NCBI GenBank assembly: GCA_002717185.1
Contig: PBDC01000099.1
Coordinates: 1 to 30,639, forward strand
Length of the DNA: 30,639 nucleotides
Source of the DNA: Rhodospirillaceae bacterium
GTDB lineage: Bacteria > Pseudomonadota > Alphaproteobacteria > UBA8366 > GCA-2717185
Reading direction: 5' to 3'
In this document: in pieces, positions 7,329 to 15,443 of the stretch
How the letters are laid out: every line of letters starts with the position of its first letter
Position numbering within the stretch: the stretch's first letter is position 1
Made by a program: the position numbers and the translations under genes
Notes under the pieces: generated by a model
Told to the model about the DNA's origin: nothing
What the model saw: the letters and a program-made list of their open reading frames with translations, nothing else
Databases searched by the model: none

Positions 7329-9029
7329 TTAGCCCGGGTTTGGTCCGTCAATCGGTCCTGGGTCATTTATACCCGGTCCAAATACCTCCCGCCCGCCCAG
7401 GAAGGTATGCGAAACACAGATATCCTTCACATGGTCCTCATCGCAGCTTAGCGGGTTATCCTCTAGCACGACGAGATCCCCCATCTTGCCAAGCTCTATT
7501 GTTCCCTTACTAGTCTCGTCCCAGGTGACGAGTGCGCCGGTCTGGCAGACCATCCGCAGCGCTTCCTCGCGGCTCAGGTTAGCTTGACCAATCCGTCGTT
7601 TCGAATCTTCGTCCCAGCGTGCCAGCGCCTCCCACATCGTCCACAGCATGGAATATGGCACATTGTCGGAAGTTAGTGCGACGGGTACCCCTGCGTCGAT
7701 CAGGCTGCGAATCGGCATAGCATGCTCGCCGATCTCATGCAGGTTGAAGCGGTCGCTTGCCATATACATGAAGTTCGGCGTGACCGTTGCGATTACACCC
7801 AACCTTTTCATGCGCGCGATCTGATTGGGCGTAGCTTCTATTACATGGATCATCACCCAGCGCTTATCCTTGATCGAAACTTGCCTGTCGATCTCTTCGT
7901 AAGCACGCAAAACGCGCTCTAAGTCGTAGCAGATCAAGCAGTTGAGCCGGATGCCACGCTGTGCCGCCTGGACACCTATCTCTACGAAGCGGTCGTGCGG
8001 TAGCGAGTGGTAGAAGTGACCAGCGAGCGCTTCGTATGGGTAGTCTTGGCCAATGATTGCGGCCGCCTTATCGTTCGCTACGTCGACGCAAACACCTTCC
8101 AGGCGATACATGTCGTCACCGGAACCGCGTCCGGATAGCCGGCTCGACCATTCGTTCAATACGTCGGCCATACGTCGGTCGTCGATAGACGCCCCGGGGA
8201 TGCTTAGCGGCAGATGCACGCGGACTGATAGATCTCCATCCTCGTAAACCCGCCGATAAGCTTCAAGGATCGCCGGGGTCAGTCCGTGGCCTTCGTAAAT
8301 GCTTGTTGTGCCGGCGGCGGTGTAGGCTGCGGCGCCGAGGCGGCAGCCGTGTACCCGGTCCTCGAAGGTGATGCGTGGTACGCATTTGAAAAGGGTGTAC
8401 TCCAGTACCGGTGCGTAGGAACGATCGAGGAATACGCCGTTTGGTCCTTGATTGTCCTGCTGGATTTGAACGTTGTAGGGCGCCTCGGTTTCGCGATCGA
8501 TGCCTGCTTTTGACAGCGCTGCAGAATTGGCCACTGCAACGAAGGGCCGATGCACCCACCAGCCCCAGGGTACGCGGATATAGACTGGATTGTCCGGCGA
8601 CACCGCATCAAGATCGTGGCGGGTCGGGAAACGACCCTCGACGAGTTGGTCGGGCCGGCTGATATAGCCCAGCTTAGGTGTGCCCATGGGTAGAAAGACG
8701 ATCCATTCGCCCTTTGGCGTACGGGCAACGGCGTTCTTCACGGCCTCGATGATTTCGGCAACAGAATGGCGGCCGGCAAGTGAATAGCCGCAGCGAGCCT
8801 TAAGGCCCTCCCGGTCCATATGGGCGTGCGTGTCGATGAAGCCAGGACAGGCTGTCCGGCCGTCGAGATCAACGACACGTGTGTGGCGCCCAGCATCACG
8901 GAGCAGGTCATTTGAGGAACCTACCGCAGTGATGCGACCGCTTGTTACCGCGACCGCCTCAACGGTGCGCGATTCGCCATCCAAGGTCACTACCTGGCCA
9001 TTGTGCAGGATCAGGTCATGTTCTGTCAT
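7329..9029 (-). CDS. Amidohydrolase family protein (YtcJ/NfdA-like, amidohydrolase 3 type)
   Basis: A 566-residue metal-dependent hydrolase. The N-terminal beta-sandwich part reads LILHNGQVVTLDG and AVAVTSGRITAVGSS, followed by the metal-binding motif at the first barrel strand, GFIDTHAHMD, with His68 and His70. The LTSDNVPYSMLWTMWEAL segment late in the barrel supplies the expected Asp. The C-terminus returns to the sandwich domain (GTIELGKMGDLVVLEDNPLS). This branch includes N-substituted formamide deformylase and many uncharacterised enzymes that hydrolyse amides or related C-N bonds. It starts 33 bases after the Rieske oxygenase alpha subunit on the same strand, so the two are probably one transcript, suggesting oxidation followed by amide or ring hydrolysis of one substrate. 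The ribosome site is weak (GAAAG). Confidence 0.87.
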   Translation of the reverse strand: MTEHDLILHNGQVVTLDGESRTVEAVAVTSGRITAVGSSNDLLRDAGRHTRVVDLDGRTACPGFIDTHAHMDREGLKARCGYSLAGRHSVAEIIEAVKNAVARTPKGEWIVFLPMGTPKLGYISRPDQLVEGRFPTRHDLDAVSPDNPVYIRVPWGWWVHRPFVAVANSAALSKAGIDRETEAPYNVQIQQDNQGPNGVFLDRSYAPVLEYTLFKCVPRITFEDRVHGCRLGAAAYTAAGTTSIYEGHGLTPAILEAYRRVYEDGDLSVRVHLPLSIPGASIDDRRMADVLNEWSSRLSGRGSGDDMYRLEGVCVDVANDKAAAIIGQDYPYEALAGHFYHSLPHDRFVEIGVQAAQRGIRLNCLICYDLERVLRAYEEIDRQVSIKDKRWVMIHVIEATPNQIARMKRLGVIATVTPNFMYMASDRFNLHEIGEHAMPIRSLIDAGVPVALTSDNVPYSMLWTMWEALARWDEDSKRRIGQANLSREEALRMVCQTGALVTWDETSKGTIELGKMGDLVVLEDNPLSCDEDHVKDICVSHTFLGGREVFGPGINDPGPIDGPNPG

Positions 9030-9062
9030 GGCACAGCTTTCGGTTATTAGTGTGCAAGCGGG

Positions 9063-10085
9063 CTAGGCGGTACCAAAGGTTACCCCTAGTTCCTTCAGCC
9101 ACTTGCGGTACTCGACCGCGAGCTTGTCGCAGCGCATGTGCAGTTCCTCGCGAAGGTCGAGCGGAATTTTCTCCGGCCGCTGACTTTCGACGATTTCGCG
9201 ATCCTGCTCGAAGACCTGGTCTTGCCGCTCGGTGATGTCCCCCTCGGTCAGTTCGGGACCGTAATTGATCGCCACGCCGAGCCAGACGACGCTCATATCC
9301 TCTTCGACCGGCTGCACCGTGGTCATCATGCAGAAGCGGTCGTCATTGCCGCCGGTGCCGTCCTTAACGATGGTGTGTTTGTTGAAGTATGCTGTCAGTG
9401 GCCGGAAGCAGTGATAGACATAGCCAGCATCAACGGGAATGGCGCGGTGGTCGCCATAGGGTTGATATACCCAGATCTCGTCGGTGCGGAGCCCGTGTTC
9501 GTCGCGGTGTACCTCGTAGCGGTCGATCGAATCGGCATCCGCGGCTACGCCATTGATACCGGCATGGACAAAGGGGAAGTGTGAGGGATCGACGAAGTTC
9601 TCGATCGTCCGAAAGCCGTTGGCCCGGTAGTAGTAGGGACCGGCTTGGAACTTACGGAAGTCGGGGTCGTCCCATTGAAAAAAAGGCGGAATGTCGTGCT
9701 TTGGTTCACCTAACGATACCCAGATCCAATCGTACTGTTCCTTCGCTCGGTGGACGAAGGCCCGTGCCTTGGCCGGTGGTGTCATATTGGGTTGCGCCGG
9801 CATCAGGGTACAGGCGCCGCTGTTATTGTAGTGCCAACCGTGATAGGGGCAGACTACTTGGCCATCCTCGATCCAGCCGAGCGATAGACGAGAGCCGCGA
9901 TGGATACAGAGATCTTTCCAGGCCATCACCTGGTCCTGGTGGCGCCAGACGATTAGGTCTTCACCCAATACACGGACTTTCAGGATCTTGCCCTCTGGTA
10001 AATCACGGGAACGCGCGACTACGTGCCAGTCGTTGACCAACACAGGGTCCTGATTGACGTCTGTGGTCTTGGCCTGTGAAATCAT
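9063..10085 (-). CDS. Rieske non-haem iron oxygenase, alpha subunit (ring-hydroxylating or O-demethylase type)
   Basis: A 340-residue oxygenase component that binds a Rieske 2Fe-2S cluster and a mononuclear iron. Cluster ligands are Cys60 and His62 (CIHRGSRL) and Cys79 and His82 (CPYHGWHY). The mononuclear site follows as ENFVDPSHFPFVHAG, with His169 and His174 as iron ligands and Asp166 as the likely electron-transfer bridge. The length fits the single-subunit type, such as vanillate O-demethylase or phenoxybenzoate dioxygenase, rather than the larger alpha-beta type. The ATG at 10085 has AGAGG at good spacing. No reductase is encoded nearby; a Rieske ferredoxin lies about 10 kb to the right and might supply electrons. 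It precedes the amidohydrolase in a two-gene operon. Confidence 0.92.
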   Translation of the reverse strand: MISQAKTTDVNQDPVLVNDWHVVARSRDLPEGKILKVRVLGEDLIVWRHQDQVMAWKDLCIHRGSRLSLGWIEDGQVVCPYHGWHYNNSGACTLMPAQPNMTPPAKARAFVHRAKEQYDWIWVSLGEPKHDIPPFFQWDDPDFRKFQAGPYYYRANGFRTIENFVDPSHFPFVHAGINGVAADADSIDRYEVHRDEHGLRTDEIWVYQPYGDHRAIPVDAGYVYHCFRPLTAYFNKHTIVKDGTGGNDDRFCMMTTVQPVEEDMSVVWLGVAINYGPELTEGDITERQDQVFEQDREIVESQRPEKIPLDLREELHMRCDKLAVEYRKWLKELGVTFGTA

Positions 10086-10342
10086 GTGGTGCCTCTATCG
10101 ATTCAGTAGCGGTTTGTGTGTGCCAGCTTTTCGTCAGGGTGCGCTCGAGCGCTTTCACTTTAGAAACACGGCAGAGAGAGACCTAGAGTGGTCTGGAGCA
10201 CAGTGCAACATCGCACGTGTCTAGGTCATCGTCGACCAGTGCGTTGGAGCAGATCATGGACAAACTGTATTGCCTTAAAGCAGCTTAATTTTGCGTCTTG
10301 CCAACGCCAAAAGTCAAACAATGTGGCGAAGTTGCAGACCAC
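10086..10342. other. Intergenic region upstream of the Rieske oxygenase gene
   Basis: No gene is supported here. It should contain the promoter of the leftward oxygenase-amidohydrolase pair, but I find no good -35/-10 pair. A perfect 8-base inverted repeat (GACCTAGA at 10180-10187, TCTAGGTC at 10220-10227, 32 bases between) is present; it could be a chance match. Confidence 0.35.
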
Positions 10343-10606
10343 TCAGCTGGGCAGTAGATCGCCCGGGTTTTCGAAATATGCAGGCCCATCCTGGGCGTCC
10401 AGCAGGCGCTGTTTCGCAGCTTCCAAATTGTCGTCTCGCCACGGCAGCGTACGACCGCGTGGCAGCCAGTCGGTGTTGGCGACCCGATGCGACCATTGCC
10501 CGTCTGCCTTTATGAACAGAACACGCATGAACTCGCGCGACCACCAACCGGCCTCGCGCTCCATCTCTCGAACCAGATAGAGCCGAACTTCTTCTGCTTC
10601 CGACAT
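10343..10606 (-). CDS. Small protein of unknown function, 87 residues
   Basis: I do not recognise this family. The frame is supported by a strong ribosome site (AGGAAGGGAAAC directly before the ATG at 10606) and plausible composition: a charged helix at residues 3-19 (AEEVRLYLVREMEREAG), a Trp-rich middle (GWWSREFMRVLFIKADGQW) and a polar C-terminus ending PGDLLPS. It is soluble, with no membrane segment and no signal peptide. It stands alone on the minus strand, between the Rieske oxygenase pair and the five-gene HpaB-GGT operon. An overlapping frame starting at 10625 has no such ribosome site. Confidence 0.6.
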   Translation of the reverse strand: MSEAEEVRLYLVREMEREAGWWSREFMRVLFIKADGQWSHRVANTDWLPRGRTLPWRDDNLEAAKQRLLDAQDGPAYFENPGDLLPS

Positions 10607-10915
10607 GTTTCCCTTCCTGCCTCAAACGTTTTCGTTACCATATGATAAAATATTAACAAGCGGCAGAGGCCTGGAGAGAGTGGCCATCAAAGAAGTGATA
10701 TTAAGATATGGTGCGATTAGCGCATGATAGCGGATGAACTGGAGCCAATAAGCGGCCTTGCGACTGGGGGCAGCGCTCTGGGGTGCCTATCTTGTTTGGT
10801 ATCAGCGCGCATGTTGCTGCCAGACGGTATCGCACTTTATACCTCGGTGGTTGATGGTTGCGTTGGATAATCCGAAGACGCTAGGCTGCAAAGCGCTCTT
10901 AGACGATACCCTGGC
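10607..10915. other. Intergenic region downstream of the GGT-like operon
   Basis: About 309 bases without a supported gene. An AT-rich patch near 10635-10660 may hold the promoter of the 87-residue gene. A 48-codon plus-strand frame at 10724-10870 and a short hydrophobic reading in the next frame lack ribosome sites and family resemblance. I see no clear terminator for the operon that ends at 10916. Confidence 0.4.
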
Positions 10916-12526
10916 TTAAACTACTAGCGCCATGCCATCGCGGCCCGGGTCGGCTGCTCCTGACAATACGCCGTCATGATTCATCACACCATGCACGCCA
11001 GCGAAGCCATAACTTTCCGAACTACGGCGGACTTCGTAACCCATCGCTTCGACCTCATCCGTTAAGAAACGTGGGATGCGGTTGCTGACATCGATAACAT
11101 TGCTAGTCACAGAAAAGCGCGGAGCCGCGATGGCATCGGAAATAGGCATGCCAAACTCAAGAATATTTAACAGTACCTGCATGATACCGAGTGTGATGTG
11201 CGTTGCCCCAGGAGCGCCAATGACTATATGAGGTGCATCGTTCTTGAACACGATGGTCGGGGTCATTGAACTGGTATAGCCCTTGCCCGGCGCGATGGAG
11301 CCGGCACGGCCCGGCCTAGGATCGAAAATACCCATACTGCCATTGTACATGAACCCAAGGTTTTCGCTGATCACGCCGGATGGCATGCCCAAAGTGTGTG
11401 TCATCGTTATAGCGTTGCCGTTTTCGTCCATAACGGAGACTTGTGTCGTATCCTTCGATTCTTTTGATAGCGGCATACGTTCCACATGCGCCTTCTCGCC
11501 AGCCTTGATCTTTTTGGCAAAAGGCGCGGCGTGATCCTTGCCAATTAGCAATTCAGTGGGGATATCAACATAGGCCGGGTCGCCCATGTGGGTGGCCTTG
11601 TCGATGATACCGTACTTTATGGTTTCCGTGATCACTTGGATATAGCTCGGCGCATTGTGACCCATCGATGCGAGGTCAAAATGTTCTAGAATATTGAGCA
11701 TCTCCAACAACACCATGCCGGCGCCAGGCGGTGGATTAGTCGATAGCTTCTGACCACGATACGTACCCCAGAGTGGCTTAGAACGTGTGGGAGTGACGGC
11801 CTTAAGGTCTTCGAGTGTGATTAGGCCACCATGGCGTTCCATTTCGTTAGCGATCTCCTCGGCGATGGCACCGAAATAGAAGGCATCCGCGCCGTCTGAA
11901 GCGATCGTGCGCAGGGTTTGCGCGTAGTTTTGATTGACGATCTCCGTGCCGGGACCATGCGGCGTACCGTCTTCGGCGAGTAGTAGTGCTCGTGAGGATT
12001 GGAACGCCCGGATCTTTGTTAAATTATCGATGCGGCCAAAGCCGGAATCATGCCTTGCAATGTTCTTGTAGACATGAGGGCGAACCGTCCAGCCCTTCTC
12101 GGCATGATCAATAGACGGCTGGACGATGTCTGCCCAATCCATTTTTCCGTAGCGCGTGGCCGCCTCAAAATAGGCTTTGAGGCTTCCTGGAATGGCGACT
12201 GATTGGTAGCCCATTTCATTCACTCTTCCACGCAAGCGGAAGCCGAACCCATCAGTGGCCTCCCCTTCGATCAAATCCTCCCACATGTCCGGCCGGGCGG
12301 CGGCAGGTGCTTTACCGGTAAAGTTGAGGCAATCGTGCACACCCTGGTCAGGCATATAGACCTGCAAGGTACCCACGCCGGCTATGCTGCACATCATTGG
12401 ATCGACGACACCCTGTACCAGAGCACATGTGATTGCTGCGTCGATTGCATTTCCGCCTCGCTTAAGAGCGAGCGCCCCGGCTTCGACCGCCTCCGGCTGT
12501 GGCGCGGAGATGACGCCTTTGGTCAT
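10916..12526 (-). CDS. Gamma-glutamyltranspeptidase-like Ntn hydrolase, second tandem copy
   Basis: A 536-residue member of the GGT family, which self-cleaves to expose an N-terminal Thr. The catalytic region reads SKDTTQVSVMD, placing the nucleophile at Thr360, with the second active-site Thr at 378 and the SSM pair at Ser419-Ser420. The N-terminal GGNAIDAAIT and the DPRPGR and PGKG segments also fit. There is no signal peptide, so unlike secreted GGTs it should be cytoplasmic. By comparison with E. coli GGT, the substrate-carboxylate Arg114 is replaced by Thr70 (FTGKAP) and Asn411 by Gly380, so gamma-glutamyl specificity is doubtful. Its ATG overlaps the TGA of the upstream paralogue (TGATG), implying translational coupling. 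It ends the five-gene operon. Confidence 0.85.
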   Translation of the reverse strand: MTKGVISAPQPEAVEAGALALKRGGNAIDAAITCALVQGVVDPMMCSIAGVGTLQVYMPDQGVHDCLNFTGKAPAAARPDMWEDLIEGEATDGFGFRLRGRVNEMGYQSVAIPGSLKAYFEAATRYGKMDWADIVQPSIDHAEKGWTVRPHVYKNIARHDSGFGRIDNLTKIRAFQSSRALLLAEDGTPHGPGTEIVNQNYAQTLRTIASDGADAFYFGAIAEEIANEMERHGGLITLEDLKAVTPTRSKPLWGTYRGQKLSTNPPPGAGMVLLEMLNILEHFDLASMGHNAPSYIQVITETIKYGIIDKATHMGDPAYVDIPTELLIGKDHAAPFAKKIKAGEKAHVERMPLSKESKDTTQVSVMDENGNAITMTHTLGMPSGVISENLGFMYNGSMGIFDPRPGRAGSIAPGKGYTSSMTPTIVFKNDAPHIVIGAPGATHITLGIMQVLLNILEFGMPISDAIAAPRFSVTSNVIDVSNRIPRFLTDEVEAMGYEVRRSSESYGFAGVHGVMNHDGVLSGAADPGRDGMALVV

Positions 12527-14133
12527 CAGACGATCAACGCCATGCCGTCGCGGCCGGGATCCGCGGCGCCGGTCCAGACGCCGTCATCGATGCGGATCGC
12601 GTGGACTCCGGAAAAGTGGTAGCTGAGATAACTGCGAGCCACGGGGTAGCCAAGCTTTTCCAACTCGTCAGTGACGAAGCGGGGGATACGGTTTGTGACG
12701 TCGATCGTGTCACTATTAGTTGAGAAGCGCGGCGCGGCGATCGCGTCGCTGATCGACATGCCGAAATCGAGTGTATTCAATAGGCCTTGTAGCACGCCCA
12801 TAGTAATGAAAGTGCCGCCCGGAGCCCCGATTATAACATGCGGATCGTCGCCCTTAAAGACGACGGTCGGCGACATGGCGGTGAAACGGCCTTTGCCCGG
12901 TGCTAGTGACCCGGTTCGCCCCGGGCGCGGGTCAAACACGCTCATGCAGCCGTTGTACATAAAGCCCAGCCCGGCTGTAACAACGCCTGACGGCATACCC
13001 AGCGAGTGGGTCATGGTTACTGCGTTGCCGTTTGCATCCAACGTGCAGACATGGGTCGTATCCTTCGATTCCGGTACCTCGTTTAGGCGTTCGACGTGGG
13101 CAATTTCGCCGGCCTTGATCTGTGTGGCCAGCTTCTTGGCGTAACCTTGATCGAGCAGTTCGTCGAACGGTACGTCAACGAATTGGGGATCGCCAATGCG
13201 TGTATCCTTATCGATTGTGGCGTATTTCATCGCCTCGCTGACCACGCGAATATATTCTGGTGAGTTGTGACCCATGGCCACCAGATCGAAATTTTCTAAA
13301 ATGTTCAGCATCTCCAGGACCATGATGCCGCCACCTGGCGGCTGGTTTGTAGAGATGCGGTAATCGCGATAATCAGACCACAGTGGGTCGGACCGGACGG
13401 TTTTGTAGTTTTTCAAATCGTCGAGTGACAACAAGCCGCCATTGGCTTCCATGTCGGCTGCGATCTCTTCCGCCATGTCTCCGGAATAGAATATGTCTGC
13501 CCCACCCTCGGCGATGCGGCGGAGACTGCGTCCCATGTCCGGGTTTTTTAGTACAGTACCGACCTTTTTGAGGTCACCATTCGCGTCAAAATAAATACTG
13601 CGTCCGGCGCTGGTACAGCGCATTTTATCTGCTGTGGGAAGCCGACCATTATCATGCTTCTTGGTCCAAAATTCATAAACATGCGGTCGGATCACGAAGC
13701 CGTTTTCAGCGTATTCGATGGCCGGTACGCAGACATCCTTCCAGTCCATCGTGCCGTGTTCCTGAACAGCTTCGTAGTAAGCCCTCAGGCTGCCGGGGAT
13801 CATGATTGACTGATAACCGACTTCGTTTTGCCGTTCTTTCAGAAAGAAGCCGAACCCATCGCGCGATTCGCCAACAATTTGGTCTTCCCACATGTCGTCC
13901 TTAACGGCGGCTGGGGCGCGAGTGTGGAAATCGATAAAGCCGTGAAAGTTTTTCTTCGGCAGGTAAAGATGCATCGATCCAAAACCGGCAATGCCGCACA
14001 TCTGCGGATCGACTACGCCTTGGACCAGCGCACAGGTGATCGCGGCATCAATCGCGTTGCCGCCACGCTGCATGACGACGGCGCCGGCCTCGACCGCCTC
14101 GGGTTGGGGAGCTGTGATAATACCGCGCGCCAT
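12526..14133 (-). CDS. Gamma-glutamyltranspeptidase-like Ntn hydrolase, first tandem copy
   Basis: A 535-residue paralogue of the following gene; by eye roughly half of the residues match along the whole length, so the pair arose by tandem duplication. The likely nucleophile is Thr359 in SKDTTHVCTLD. Compared with E. coli GGT, Arg114 is replaced by His70 (FHTRAP), the second catalytic Thr409 by Ser377, and the Ser462-Ser463 pair by Thr418-Ala419 (GRFTAMSP). These changes suggest a substrate other than gamma-glutamyl amides and a division of work with the second copy. There is no signal peptide. GAGGA lies just before the ATG at 14133. The gene follows the M20 deacylase by 62 bases and overlaps the next gene by one base. 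Confidence 0.85.
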   Translation of the reverse strand: MARGIITAPQPEAVEAGAVVMQRGGNAIDAAITCALVQGVVDPQMCGIAGFGSMHLYLPKKNFHGFIDFHTRAPAAVKDDMWEDQIVGESRDGFGFFLKERQNEVGYQSIMIPGSLRAYYEAVQEHGTMDWKDVCVPAIEYAENGFVIRPHVYEFWTKKHDNGRLPTADKMRCTSAGRSIYFDANGDLKKVGTVLKNPDMGRSLRRIAEGGADIFYSGDMAEEIAADMEANGGLLSLDDLKNYKTVRSDPLWSDYRDYRISTNQPPGGGIMVLEMLNILENFDLVAMGHNSPEYIRVVSEAMKYATIDKDTRIGDPQFVDVPFDELLDQGYAKKLATQIKAGEIAHVERLNEVPESKDTTHVCTLDANGNAVTMTHSLGMPSGVVTAGLGFMYNGCMSVFDPRPGRTGSLAPGKGRFTAMSPTVVFKGDDPHVIIGAPGGTFITMGVLQGLLNTLDFGMSISDAIAAPRFSTNSDTIDVTNRIPRFVTDELEKLGYPVARSYLSYHFSGVHAIRIDDGVWTGAADPGRDGMALIV

Positions 14134-14195
14134 AGGTTCCTCGCTACTCGCTTAAATGAACAGTGGAGTATGCGGCGCAGCCGAGGGCGGCGCAA

Positions 14196-15443
14196 TCAGG
14201 CGGACAGGTAGTCGAAAGCTGTGAGCGTATGCACAGCGAAAACAGCGCGGAGGTCGTCGATTGAGGCGAATTCGTCGGCACCACCCATATTGTTGGAGGC
14301 TACGCCGTAGACAACGGAGGGCACACCGCGAAGGCGGTAAAAGCGGGCGTCGGAGAAGCCCGGGCGCAAGTTCACTGCGACTTCACCACCAGTCACCTCT
14401 GCAGCGTTGGCGTGGATTAAACGAACTAACTCGTGATTCGGCTCCGTCCAATTGGGCGCGCATTCTGACAGCACTTCCCAGGAGATATTAGGCAGGTCAT
14501 CAAGTGCGTCGGCTAGGGAAGCCTTGACGTCGGGGATGGTGACGCCGGGCGGCAGGCGGATATCGAGCATAGCTTCAGCGGAGGCAGGAATCGTGTTGAT
14601 GTTGAGGCCGCCTTTGATGTGTCCGAGATTGACGGTGATGTTTCGCAGGGTATCGGACTCACCCATTCCAGAAAGCGGTTCAGAGACCGTTCTGGCTTCT
14701 TCGATGGTGCCGGCGATGTCGTTTGGCAAGGGGCAGGGCGTGTTGCGTAACGCGAGAACTGGCTCTAGCGCGGAGAGCAGAGTTTCAATAGCGTTCTTGC
14801 CGAGATGGACATGCGCGCCGTGATTCGGCACGCCCGTAGCGCACACCTTGATCCAAAGGTTTCCCTTTTCTCCAATCCGGGCAACCAGCGGAGAGCCGGC
14901 ATCTCCGTTAATCATTGCGTCACCAACCGCTTCTTCGATATTCGCGAGCAGATACTGCGTACCCCAAACGCCGCCGGTCTCCTCGTCGCCTACCAGGGCG
15001 AGCACGACCTCGCCATTCCAGTCCTCGCGGCAACCAGCCAACAATTCGAAAGCCATGACAGAAGCGGCGATACCTGCCTTCATGTCGCAGGCGCCGCGGC
15101 CATAGATCTTACCGTTTTCTATTTCACCGCCGAGTGGGTTGGTAGTCCATGGCGCAGGGTCGCCGATCGGAAAGGTGTCCAAATGTCCGTTGAAGACTAG
15201 ACGGCGGCCTGGTTTGGTGCCTTTGACGGTCGCAACCAAATTGACCGCAGGTTCTTTGGCCACGATGCTCCGCAGCTCTATATCGGGCAGGGCGGACAGA
15301 CGGGTCTTGATCAAGTTGGCAAGCCGACCTGTGTCGCCGGGTGGGTTCTGACTATCTGTGCGCACCAGCTCAGCGCAGAAGTTGACCAATTCGTATTGCA
15401 ACGTCTCTATGCTGGTGCGGAGTGCCTCACGCGTTCTGTTCAC
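14196..15443 (-). CDS. M20 family metallo-deacylase (ArgE/DapE type)
   Basis: A 415-residue di-zinc hydrolase of the M20 family, which removes N-acyl groups from amino acids or cleaves small peptides. Metal-site residues are His87 and Asp89 (FNGHLDT), Asp120 (GRGACDMKAG) and Glu154-Glu155 (GDEETGG), with the usual dimerisation insert in the middle and the VNLRPGFSDARFYR segment near the end. The closest types are ArgE (acetylornithine deacetylase) and DapE (succinyl-diaminopimelate desuccinylase). The start is GTG at 15443, overlapping the stop of the upstream deacylase by four bases (GTGA), so translation is likely coupled. Placement between an aspartoacylase-like enzyme and two GGT-like enzymes points to stepwise removal of acyl or amide groups from one substrate. 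Confidence 0.9.
   Translation of the reverse strand: MNRTREALRTSIETLQYELVNFCAELVRTDSQNPPGDTGRLANLIKTRLSALPDIELRSIVAKEPAVNLVATVKGTKPGRRLVFNGHLDTFPIGDPAPWTTNPLGGEIENGKIYGRGACDMKAGIAASVMAFELLAGCREDWNGEVVLALVGDEETGGVWGTQYLLANIEEAVGDAMINGDAGSPLVARIGEKGNLWIKVCATGVPNHGAHVHLGKNAIETLLSALEPVLALRNTPCPLPNDIAGTIEEARTVSEPLSGMGESDTLRNITVNLGHIKGGLNINTIPASAEAMLDIRLPPGVTIPDVKASLADALDDLPNISWEVLSECAPNWTEPNHELVRLIHANAAEVTGGEVAVNLRPGFSDARFYRLRGVPSVVYGVASNNMGGADEFASIDDLRAVFAVHTLTAFDYLSA

Noticed and set aside
7140..7451. 103-codon plus-strand frame
   Set aside because: Runs antisense into the end of the amidohydrolase, weak start context, translation not protein-like.
10724..10870. 48-codon plus-strand frame in the gap before the GGT-like operon
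   Set aside because: No ribosome site and no resemblance to any family; a short hydrophobic reading in the next frame is equally unsupported.
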